12,489 nt of DNA, from positions 1 through 12,489 of the forward strand of contig WFOX01000188.1 of assembly GCA_015487905.1 (NCBI GenBank), given 5' to 3'. Position 1 is the stretch's first letter. Each line of letters starts with the position of its first letter. This document shows, piece after piece, positions 1-6,389 of the stretch. Below the pieces are notes generated by a model that was not told the origin of the DNA, searched no databases, and saw nothing but the letters and a program-made list of their open reading frames with translations. The position numbers were made by a program, and so were the translations under genes. This DNA is from Mariprofundales bacterium (GTDB lineage Bacteria; Pseudomonadota; Zetaproteobacteria; Mariprofundales; S012-25).

Positions 1-423
1 ATTGTGGAGCTTTTGACGCGCGAGGGCTTTGTCGGCGAGGCGATTGAGGATTATGCGGGGCTATCGCGCACGCATCCGGGCTATGCGGCGGCGATGGGGC
101 TGCTCATGTTTTCGCTGGCGGGCATCCCGCCTTTGGCGGGCTTTTGGGCCAAGTATTATGTGCTTGTGGCCGTGATCCATGCGGGCTGGATCAAGCTGGC
201 CGTGGCCGCACTCGTCTTTTCGGTCATCGGCGCCTACTACTACATCCGCGTCGTCAAGGCCATGTATTTTGATGCGCCGCGCGAGGAGCTGCCGGCGCTG
301 GCCGCCCAGCCCGCACCGACACAAGCCGTGGCCGCCTTCGGCGCCTTGTTCGTGCTCGTGATGGGACTCTATCCCGATCCTGTGCTGGCGATCTGCCGCG
401 CTGCGCTTCTTGCGAGCTTCTGA
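1..423 (+). CDS. nuoN: NADH-quinone oxidoreductase subunit N, C-terminal part (5' end outside window)
   Basis: This is the last 140 codons of an antiporter-like membrane subunit of respiratory complex I, which couples NADH:quinone electron transfer to proton pumping across the inner membrane. The frame is open from base 1, so the gene begins upstream; the GTG at base 4 is internal, not a start. Recognisable NuoN features are the SLAGIPPLAGFWAKYYV segment (about residues 37-53 from base 4), with the conserved Lys after the GFW turn, and the IGAYYYIRVVKAMYFD segment just after the next helix. About four hydrophobic helices are visible, the last ending close to the C-terminus. NuoN is normally the last gene of the nuo operon, which fits the gene change that follows. 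The paralogues NuoL and NuoM share the fold, but the YYYIRVVKxMYFD signature and short C-terminus favour NuoN. Confidence 0.93.
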   Translation: MVELLTREGFVGEAIEDYAGLSRTHPGYAAAMGLLMFSLAGIPPLAGFWAKYYVLVAVIHAGWIKLAVAALVFSVIGAYYYIRVVKAMYFDAPREELPALAAQPAPTQAVAAFGALFVLVMGLYPDPVLAICRAALLASF

Positions 424-432
424 GGCGGTGCC

Positions 433-897
433 GTGGCCGCAGCGCTGAATGAACGCGCGGCCAAATGCTTTCTTGAGATCGCCGATTTGCTTGCGGTGAA
501 GGAAGGAACGACACCGCGCGTGGCCGCCTATCGGCGCGCGGCGCGCGTGCTCTTACAACTGGATGAACCGGCCGATGCCGTGCTTGCGCGCGGCGAGCAC
601 ATCTCGGGCATCGGTGAAGCGCTCGCCAAAAAGATTCAAGAGATCGCGCAAACCGGCACCTGCGCGTTTTTGGCGCGTCTTCGGGCCGAAACCCCGCCCG
701 TGGTGCCAAGGCTTTTGGCCGTGCCCGGGCTTGGCCCCAAGCGCGTGCGCGCGATTGTGGATGCATTCGGCGCCGATCCCATGCGCATCCGCAAGGCCGC
801 TGAAAGCGGCGAGCTTATGCAAAAGGTGAAGGTGCCGGCGGCTGTGGCGGTGCGCATTGCAAGGACGCTTGCAGGCGAAGACGCAGAAGCAAACTAA
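433..897 (+). CDS. Stand-alone PolX N-terminal-like protein (8-kDa lyase-type domain plus second helix-hairpin-helix), no polymerase domain
   Basis: A 154-residue soluble basic protein. Residues 5-75 resemble the 8-kDa N-terminal domain of family X DNA polymerases: EIADLL, AYRRAA (31-37) and a first helix-hairpin-helix, ISGIGEALAKKI (57-68). Aligning GIG with the GVG of human Pol beta by eye places Lys67 at the Schiff-base Lys72 and Tyr33 at Tyr39. Residues 97-109 (VPGLGPKRVRAIV) form a second hairpin, like that of the Pol beta fingers. The palm with its catalytic aspartates and the bacterial PHP domain are absent, and the frame closes normally at TAA, so this is a compact gene rather than an obvious remnant. 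It starts with GTG 9 nt after nuoN, with GAGG overlapping the nuoN stop, which suggests co-transcription and coupling. DNA binding is likely; dRP/AP-lyase activity is inferred only from Lys67. Confidence 0.75.
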   Translation: MAAALNERAAKCFLEIADLLAVKEGTTPRVAAYRRAARVLLQLDEPADAVLARGEHISGIGEALAKKIQEIAQTGTCAFLARLRAETPPVVPRLLAVPGLGPKRVRAIVDAFGADPMRIRKAAESGELMQKVKVPAAVAVRIARTLAGEDAEAN

Positions 898-1640
898 AGC
901 GTTTCCAGCAGCGCTTGCACGGCTTCGGGCGTGTCCTCAAAGGCGAGCTCCGCAGGCAGGCGCTCGTGCGCAAGCCGATCGGCCTGCACAAGCAAAGCGG
1001 CGTGGGGCGCATCCGCATCGTGATGCGCGCCCACGGCTTCTCTGCACCACGAAGGCAAGCGCCATACCTCCAGAAGCCAGCGTCCGATCTCGGCATGGTC
1101 TGTTCCATAGCGCGCGCGCTCAGCCGCGACGAGTTCTTCGCCGAACAGCGCGCCAAGCGCGTCCAAATACCCGAGATCCACGCGGGTGGCGAGCATCACG
1201 CGGCCGATGTCGTGCAAAAGGCCCGTCGTGAACCATCCCTCTGCGTCGTTTCCTTGGCGGCGCGCCAATCCTTCGGCGAGCAGGCCTACGCACCAGGCAT
1301 GCGTCCAAAGCTTGCGCGCGCTTGCAGCGCTCAAGGGATGAAACAAGCCGTAAAGCAGGCTCATCGTCATGGCGATGTGGGCGCTCATGGAAAAGCCCAG
1401 ACGCGCAATGGCCTCGGGAATGGAGGCCACAGCCGGGCCGTTGGGGTGGTAAAATGCCGAGTTCGCCATTTTGAGCAGCACGGCGCTGGTCGCCTGATCC
1501 TTGCGCACGACGGCGGCAAGCTCGCGCGCGCCCGCTTCTTCGTCTTCTATCACGCGGCGGATTTCCAAAAAGCGCTCGGGAAGCGTAGGCGGATCATCCG
1601 CCCGCAGCACGAGCGCGCGCGTCTCTTCCCGCGTCCACAT
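894..1640 (-). CDS. HDOD domain-containing protein
   Basis: A 248-residue single-domain protein of the HDOD family (HD-related output domain), found in bacterial signalling proteins and usually lacking hydrolase activity. Visible family marks are the N-terminal LPERFLEIRRVIED region (20-33), KMANSAFYHP (57-66), LWTHAW (111-116), LLHDIGRVML (141-150), a DHAEIGRWLL stretch (181-190) and HH at 206-207. No receiver, GGDEF or other partner domain is fused and no membrane segment is seen, so the protein should be cytosolic. The ATG lies 35 nt after the purL stop on the same strand. Upstream GAGG is only 1 nt from the ATG, too close for a good Shine-Dalgarno site, so the start is a little uncertain. 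Its TAG overlaps the TAA of the convergent PolX-like gene. The exact role is unknown; family members act in motility, second-messenger or stress signalling. Confidence 0.85.
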   Translation of the reverse strand: MWTREETRALVLRADDPPTLPERFLEIRRVIEDEEAGARELAAVVRKDQATSAVLLKMANSAFYHPNGPAVASIPEAIARLGFSMSAHIAMTMSLLYGLFHPLSAASARKLWTHAWCVGLLAEGLARRQGNDAEGWFTTGLLHDIGRVMLATRVDLGYLDALGALFGEELVAAERARYGTDHAEIGRWLLEVWRLPSWCREAVGAHHDADAPHAALLVQADRLAHERLPAELAFEDTPEAVQALLETL

Positions 1641-1675
1641 GCCTCACTTTCAGCAAAAAAGAGGCCAAGTGCGGC

Positions 1676-4600
1676 TTAGCGCGCGGCGCCTGCTGTTTCC
1701 TCCACCCAAGCGCGGGCGTTTTCAAACATGCGCAGCCAAGGCGAGCGCCGCCAGTGTTTGGGACGCCACGAGAAAAGCTCGGGGCGGAAGAGCCGCTCCG
1801 GATGGGGCATCATGATCGTGATGCGTCCGTCTGCGTTCGTGAAACCCGTCCAGCCGCCGGGTGAGCCGTTCGGATTGTAAGGGTAGCGCTCGGTGGGGCG
1901 ATCATCGGGGCCGATGTAGCGCAGGCATCCACCTGCGCGCGCAGGATCGCCGTCAAACTCGGCGCGCCCTTCGCCATGCGCGACGATGATGGGAAGCCGC
2001 GATCCTTCCATGCCGCGCAAAAAGAGCGAAGGCGAAGATGTGATCTCCACCATCACGAGCCTCGCCTCAAACTGCTCGCTGCGGTTGCGCACGAAACGCG
2101 GCCAATGCGCCGCCCCCGGGATGAGTTCCTTGAGCGCGGCGAGCATCTGGCAGCCGTTGCACACGCCAAGCGCAAAGGTGTCAGGCCGCGCGAAAAAGGC
2201 TGCGAACATCTCGCGCAGCCGCGGATGAAACAGCACCGAGGCCGCCCAGCCGCGACCGGCGCCGAAGACATCGCCGAACGAAAAGCCGCCGCAGGCGGCA
2301 AGGCCATGAAACCCCGCAAGGTCCATGCGGCCTTCCAAAAGATCCGTCATGTGCAGATCCACAGGCGCAAAGCCCGCCTTGGCGAAGGCCGCGGCCATCT
2401 CGCGATGGCCGTTGATGCCTTGCTCGCGCAAGATGGCCACGCGCGGGCGCGCTCCTGTGGCGATGAAGACGGGCTTGTTCGGATCAAAGGAAAGCTCGGT
2501 GCGCAGACCCGGATCGCCGGCATCGCACGCAGCCTCCCACGCCTTGCGCGCGCAAGCGGGATCGTCGCGCAAGGCCTGCATGTGATACGAAAGCGCATGC
2601 CATTCGCGCAACAGCGCAAAGAGATCCGCGCGCCAATAAGGGCTTCCGTTCCACTCCACCACGATCTCAGGCGCCCGCATTGGGCTTGCGACGATGTGCG
2701 CACAATCGCCGAGCCCCTCCTCGGCCAAAATCGCCTGCACGCGCGCGCGCGCCTTCTCCGGCGCCTGAAACACCACGCCGATCTCTTCAGCAAACAGCGC
2801 CGCCCAAAGCGCTTGTTCGCTTTCGGCTTCCATGCGCACGGCAAGCCCTTGGCGCGCCGAAAACGCCATCTCGGCAAGCGTGACGAAGAGGCCTCCATCT
2901 GCGCGATCGTGCCAAGCGAGCAAGAGGCCTTCGGCACGCAAGCGGTGCGCGGCGCGCCAAAGCCGCAAAAGGTCTTCGGCTTCCACATCGGGCGCTTCGG
3001 CAAGCGGCGCTTTGAGCACCTGCGCAAGCACGGAGCCGCCGAGCCGATGGCGGCCGCGGCCGAGATCCACAAGCCAAAGGTCGCCCTCGGGTTGGATTTC
3101 GGGCGTAAGCGTTTGGCGCACATCGGCGATGCGCGCAAAGGCCGAAACCACAAGCGTGGTTGGCGCGCGCACCTCTTTGCGCACGCCTTCCTCGTCCCAA
3201 ACCGTGCGCATGGAAAGCGAGTCCTTGCCCACGGGGATGCTGATGCCAAGCGCTTGCGCAAAGCGGCTGGCCGCTTCCACGGCGACGAGCAAGGCGCCGT
3301 CCTCTTTGGGATCGCCGCAGGCCGCCATCCAGTTGGCGGAAAGCGCCACATCCGCAGGCGAGGCCACATCGGCGGCCAAAAGGTTCGTGATCGCCTCGGC
3401 GATGGCGAGTCTTGCGCTCGCCTCGGGGGAGATGAGCGCCACGGCAGGCCGCTCGCCGATCGCAAACGCGCCGCCTTCGCAGCCCTCGTCGCTGGCGGCG
3501 ACGACGGCGCAGTCAGCCGTGGGCACCTGCCAGCGGCCCACGAGTTGGTCGCGCACCACGCGTCCGCCCACGCTGCGATCGCCGATCGTGATGAGAAAGG
3601 TTTTCGCTGCAACAGCCGGAAAGCGCAGCACGCGCCGCACGGCCTCATCCAGCGACACCTTGGGAAGCGCCCACGGCTGCAAAACCTTTTCGGGCATCTC
3701 GGCCGTGCGGCGCGGGATCGGCAAATCCTCAAACAGCGCGGCAAGCGGCATGTCCACGGCGCGCTCGCCCGTGCGCGTATCCTCCACCACGAGGCGCGGC
3801 TCGTCCGTGAGCACGCCGATCTTGGCCACGGGACAACGCTCGCGCGCGCAGATCGCTTGCAAGCGCGGCCAGTCCTCGGGGTGCACGGCCAGCACATAGC
3901 GCTCCTGCGCTTCATTGCACCAAAGCTCCATCGGGCTCATGTCCGGCTCTTGGCTCGGCACGGCGGCAAGATCCACATGCGCGCCAAGCCCCGCATCGCG
4001 CGCAAGCTCGGGCACGGCGTTGGCAAGCCCGCCTGCGCCGACATCGTGAATGAAAAGGATGGGATTCTCATGGCCCAGCCGCCGGCAGGCGTCCAGCACC
4101 TCTTGGCAGCGGCGCTGCATCTCGGGGTTGTCGCGCTGCACGGACGCGAACTCCAGCTCCTCGCTGCTTTCGCCCACGCTCATGCTGCTTGCCGCCCCAC
4201 CGCCAAGCCCGATGCGCATGCCTGGGCCGCCCAACTGGACGATGAAGTCGCCGGCGCGCGGGCGCTGCTTTTCGGCATGCTCGGCATACAGCGCGCCCAT
4301 GCCGCCTGCAAGCATCACGGGCTTGTGGTAGCCGTAGCGGATGCCGCCCTTTTCCATCTCCAAAGTCCGGAAAAAGCCTGCAAGCGCCGGGCGGCCGAAC
4401 TCGTTGTGGAAGCGCGCTGCTCCAATCGGGCCTTCCAGCATGATCGCAAGCGGGCTTGCGATGCGCGCTGGACGACCGAAATCATGCGCTTCCCAAGGCT
4501 GCTGCCAGTCGGGGATGCGCAGGTGCGAGGTGATGAAGCCCACAAGCCCCGCCCAAGAAGCGCCGCCGCGGCCTGTGGCCGCTTCGTCGCGGATCTCCCC

Positions 4601-5527
4601 GCCTGCGCCCGTGGCCGCGCCCGGATAAGGCGAGATCGCGGTGGGGTGGTTGTGCGTCTCCACCTTGGCCGTGAAGTGCATCTTGCGCGGCTGCACGCGC
4701 CAAATGCCTTGCGCGTCCGGTGCAAGATCGGGCACGACGAAGCCCTCCATCACGGCCGCGTTGTCGCGATAAGCGATGCGCACATGGCCGGGGTTGGCGC
4801 GGTAGGTCGCGCGGATGCGGTCAAACAGCGAACGATGGATGTCTTTGCCGCCGACGCGCCAAGCGGCGCGGAAGATCTTGTGGCGGCAATGCTCGGAGTT
4901 CACCTGCGCGAACATCACGAGCTCCGCATCCGTGGGCGCGCGCCCAAGCTGCGCATAAAGCTTGGCTAAGTGCGCGATCTCGGCCTTAGAAAGCGCAAGG
5001 CCGAGTTCGCGGTTGAGGCGTTTTAGCGCTTCTTGGGCATCTTCACCCAGCGCAAAGCGCACAAGCGGCTTCGGCGCGCCGGTGAAGAACAACCGCTTGG
5101 CTTCATCCAACTCCCGAAGCACCGATTGCGTCATGCGATCGGCCACAAGCCATGCCGCAGCGACCGCCTCTTCCTTGCGCGCGCCTTTGAGAGAGACGAG
5201 TTCCCCATGTTCTATGCGCACAATGGCATCCAGCCCGGCGATGCGCGCGATTTCCGTGGCCTTGGAAGACCAAGGGCTGATCGTGCCGATGCGCGGCGTG
5301 ATCAGCGCCTCATGAGCCGCAAGCTGTTTGAGCGGTGTGAGCGCCTCCCCTGCAAGCGCGGCAAGCCTTTCGGCATCTTGCGCGCACCAGGTATGCGCTT
5401 GCACGAAATAGATGCGCCGCGTTGCAAGCGTTCCTTGGATGCCTGCCTCAGCCAGGCGCGCTTGCCATGCGCGCAGCCGAAACGCGGAGCGCGCCGGCCC
5501 GCCTGCGAAGGCAAGCATCTGCGTCAT
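1676..5527 (-). CDS. purL: Phosphoribosylformylglycinamidine synthase, single-chain long form
   Basis: This 1283-residue enzyme makes FGAM from FGAR, glutamine and ATP, the fourth step of purine synthesis. Its length matches the large gamma/beta-proteobacterial and eukaryotic form (E. coli about 1295), which fuses the PurS-, PurL- and PurQ-like parts. The order is a PurS-like N-terminus with GTISPWSSKATEIA (81-94), the linker and synthase signature NSEHCRHKIF (210-219), KVETHNHPTAISP (288-300), a glycine-rich GLGGGAASSM segment near residue 440, a second synthase half, and a class I glutaminase from about 1027. The glutaminase triad is visible as Cys1123 (GVCNGCQ), His1242 and Glu1244 (PHPER). 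No catalytic element is missing. The ATG at 5527 is the first possible start in frame; it has no Shine-Dalgarno site and lies 9 nt after a strong hairpin. Only a weak GCC/GGC stem and a T6 run follow the stop. Confidence 0.98.
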   Translation of the reverse strand: MTQMLAFAGGPARSAFRLRAWQARLAEAGIQGTLATRRIYFVQAHTWCAQDAERLAALAGEALTPLKQLAAHEALITPRIGTISPWSSKATEIARIAGLDAIVRIEHGELVSLKGARKEEAVAAAWLVADRMTQSVLRELDEAKRLFFTGAPKPLVRFALGEDAQEALKRLNRELGLALSKAEIAHLAKLYAQLGRAPTDAELVMFAQVNSEHCRHKIFRAAWRVGGKDIHRSLFDRIRATYRANPGHVRIAYRDNAAVMEGFVVPDLAPDAQGIWRVQPRKMHFTAKVETHNHPTAISPYPGAATGAGGEIRDEAATGRGGASWAGLVGFITSHLRIPDWQQPWEAHDFGRPARIASPLAIMLEGPIGAARFHNEFGRPALAGFFRTLEMEKGGIRYGYHKPVMLAGGMGALYAEHAEKQRPRAGDFIVQLGGPGMRIGLGGGAASSMSVGESSEELEFASVQRDNPEMQRRCQEVLDACRRLGHENPILFIHDVGAGGLANAVPELARDAGLGAHVDLAAVPSQEPDMSPMELWCNEAQERYVLAVHPEDWPRLQAICARERCPVAKIGVLTDEPRLVVEDTRTGERAVDMPLAALFEDLPIPRRTAEMPEKVLQPWALPKVSLDEAVRRVLRFPAVAAKTFLITIGDRSVGGRVVRDQLVGRWQVPTADCAVVAASDEGCEGGAFAIGERPAVALISPEASARLAIAEAITNLLAADVASPADVALSANWMAACGDPKEDGALLVAVEAASRFAQALGISIPVGKDSLSMRTVWDEEGVRKEVRAPTTLVVSAFARIADVRQTLTPEIQPEGDLWLVDLGRGRHRLGGSVLAQVLKAPLAEAPDVEAEDLLRLWRAAHRLRAEGLLLAWHDRADGGLFVTLAEMAFSARQGLAVRMEAESEQALWAALFAEEIGVVFQAPEKARARVQAILAEEGLGDCAHIVASPMRAPEIVVEWNGSPYWRADLFALLREWHALSYHMQALRDDPACARKAWEAACDAGDPGLRTELSFDPNKPVFIATGARPRVAILREQGINGHREMAAAFAKAGFAPVDLHMTDLLEGRMDLAGFHGLAACGGFSFGDVFGAGRGWAASVLFHPRLREMFAAFFARPDTFALGVCNGCQMLAALKELIPGAAHWPRFVRNRSEQFEARLVMVEITSSPSLFLRGMEGSRLPIIVAHGEGRAEFDGDPARAGGCLRYIGPDDRPTERYPYNPNGSPGGWTGFTNADGRITIMMPHPERLFRPELFSWRPKHWRRSPWLRMFENARAWVEETAGAAR

Positions 5528-5536
5528 CGGGACAAA

Positions 5537-5567
5537 GCAAGGGGGCGCGCACCTGCGGCCCCCTTGC
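5537..5567 (-). terminator. Strong hairpin between rpsT and purL (terminator or attenuator)
   Basis: The arms 5558-5567 and 5537-5546 form a perfect 10-bp inverted repeat (GCAAGGGGGC / GCCCCCTTGC in minus-strand reading) around an 11-nt loop. Only TTTGT follows it before the purL ATG nine bases later, so the U-tract is short. It sits 26 nt after the rpsT stop and is most simply the rpsT terminator with partial read-through into purL. It could also act as an attenuator or RNA-stability element. Because of the inverted symmetry it also folds on the plus strand, but there it lacks a T-tract. Confidence 0.6.
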
Positions 5568-5593
5568 CCAAACCGCGCATGAAGCTGATGGTG

Positions 5594-5860
5594 TTACGCA
5601 GAAAGCGCCTTGAGCTTGGCGGCCAGGCGCGAGATGCGCCGCGCGGCCTGCCGCGGATGGATCACGCGCTTGCGCCCAAGCCGCGCAATCAAGCTCTGCG
5701 CATGCCGAAACAGCGCCTCCGCCTGCTCACGATCTCCGGCCTCAATGGCCTTGAGCGTCTTCTTGATCGCCGTGCGCATGGCCGAGCGCTGCGCGCGGTT
5801 GCGCAACCGGCGCCGCTCGTTTTGCCGCGCACGCTTCATTGCCGACTTCGTGTTCGCCAC
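5594..5860 (-). CDS. rpsT: 30S ribosomal protein S20
   Basis: An 88-residue, very basic helical protein that binds 16S rRNA early in small-subunit assembly. The N-terminus VANTKSAMKRARQNERRR matches the S20 family, which typically begins MANTKSAKKRARQNE, and the C-terminus ends in a Lys/Ala-rich helix (AARRISRLAAKLKALSA). I start it at the GTG at 5860 rather than the ATG at 5881. The family begins at exactly this residue, and GGAGGT lies 6 nt upstream, which would put the Shine-Dalgarno site inside the coding region if the ATG were used. A non-AUG start is notable because E. coli rpsT begins with UUG and S20 limits its own translation there; similar feedback here is inferred. The gene has its own putative promoter after sixA and is followed by a hairpin and purL. 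Confidence 0.96.
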   Translation of the reverse strand: MANTKSAMKRARQNERRRLRNRAQRSAMRTAIKKTLKAIEAGDREQAEALFRHAQSLIARLGRKRVIHPRQAARRISRLAAKLKALSA

Positions 5861-5866
5861 GCTCGC

Positions 5867-5872
5867 ACCTCC
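5867..5872 (-). promoter_or_regulatory. Shine-Dalgarno site of rpsT
   Basis: GGAGGT on the minus strand, 6 nt before the GTG at 5860. It decides the start of rpsT, because the longer reading from the ATG at 5881 would bury this site in the coding sequence. Confidence 0.85.
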
Positions 5873-5895
5873 ACCATGCAAAACGAGGATGCCGA

Positions 5896-5924
5896 AGCTT
5901 TCCGAGGCCGCGCGCGCGCGTCAA
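5896..5924 (-). promoter_or_regulatory. Putative sigma-70 promoter of rpsT
   Basis: On the minus strand a near-consensus -35 box TTGACG (5919-5924) is followed, 17 nt on, by AAAGCT (5896-5901), a weak -10 that keeps the A at position 2 and the T at position 6. The spacer is an alternating CG run. Transcription would begin near 5889, giving a leader of roughly 29 nt that carries the GGAGGT site. It lies in the 67-nt gap after the sixA stop, so rpsT need not depend on the fadE-sixA transcript. Confidence 0.5.
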
Positions 5925-5927
5925 GCG

Positions 5928-6389
5928 CTAAGCAAGGCTTGGCGTAAGGTGCCAGAGCAGTCGCATGCCCGCCCGTTCGCGCACGAAGCAGGCGATGGAG
6001 GCGGGCGCAAAGGCGATCGGCTCGCGGTCGCGGCTTCCGCAAAGCAGATAGCCCGCAAGCCGACCGAGCAGCGGCAAGTGCCCCACGAGCACGAGCGGAT
6101 GTTCAGCGGCGAACAGGCGCTCGGCCCAAAGCATTGGATCGGCGTTCGGCACGAGTTGGTCATCTGTCTCCGGTTCCTGCAGCTCCAAGGCTTGGGCAAG
6201 GATTTCCGCTGTTTCGCGTGCGCGTCGCTTCGACGAGGTGAGGATGCGTGCCTCTTTCGGGATCGCGCGCACGGCGGCGAGCCTTTGCGCCACGCGCTCG
6301 GCCTCTTCGCGGCCTTCGGAAGAAAGCGGCCGCTCGGGTGAGACCTCGCTTGGCACGGCCGTGGCATGCCGCACGAGCATGTGCTGCAT
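5928..6389 (-). CDS. sixA: Phosphohistidine phosphatase SixA
   Basis: A 153-residue histidine-phosphatase (phosphoglycerate-mutase-like) enzyme that removes phosphate from phosphohistidine proteins; E. coli SixA acts on the ArcB HPt domain and on the nitrogen PTS protein NPr. The catalytic signature VRHA gives Arg7 and the nucleophile His8. Arg58 sits in RRARETAE, and the second histidine, His104, is in VGHLP. Length and order match SixA, with no added domain or signal peptide. The start is the ATG at 6389, fixed by AGGAGG 6 nt upstream. A longer reading in the same frame merely runs through the fadE coding region. The ATG overlaps the fadE stop as TGATG, so the two genes are almost certainly translationally coupled. 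The natural substrate here is unknown; a partner in the divergent hybrid kinase pathway is possible. Confidence 0.93.
   Translation of the reverse strand: MQHMLVRHATAVPSEVSPERPLSSEGREEAERVAQRLAAVRAIPKEARILTSSKRRARETAEILAQALELQEPETDDQLVPNADPMLWAERLFAAEHPLVLVGHLPLLGRLAGYLLCGSRDREPIAFAPASIACFVRERAGMRLLWHLTPSLA

Noticed and set aside
1655..1677. Possible terminator after purL: GCC/GGC stem followed by six T on the minus strand
   Set aside because: Only three contiguous stem pairs can be formed, so the stem is too weak to call, although the T6 run is real.
2347..3915. A 522-codon minus-strand open frame inside purL
   Set aside because: It is out of frame within purL, Arg/Ser/Cys-rich, and has no domain; the purL frame itself is fully supported by motifs.
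1976..4969. A 997-codon open frame on the plus strand opposite purL
   Set aside because: It is wholly antisense to the clearly functional purL. Its translation is rich in Arg, His and Ala with no recognisable domain, as expected from the complementary strand of GC-rich coding DNA.
5528..5593. PurR operator or purine riboswitch upstream of purL
   Set aside because: The 66-nt spacer has no PurR-like palindrome and is too short, with no purine aptamer features; only the hairpin is present.
5902..5920. Alternating CG run between sixA and rpsT as a possible structured or Z-DNA element
   Set aside because: Similar CG alternations occur throughout this window in coding DNA, and here the run simply forms the spacer of the putative rpsT promoter.
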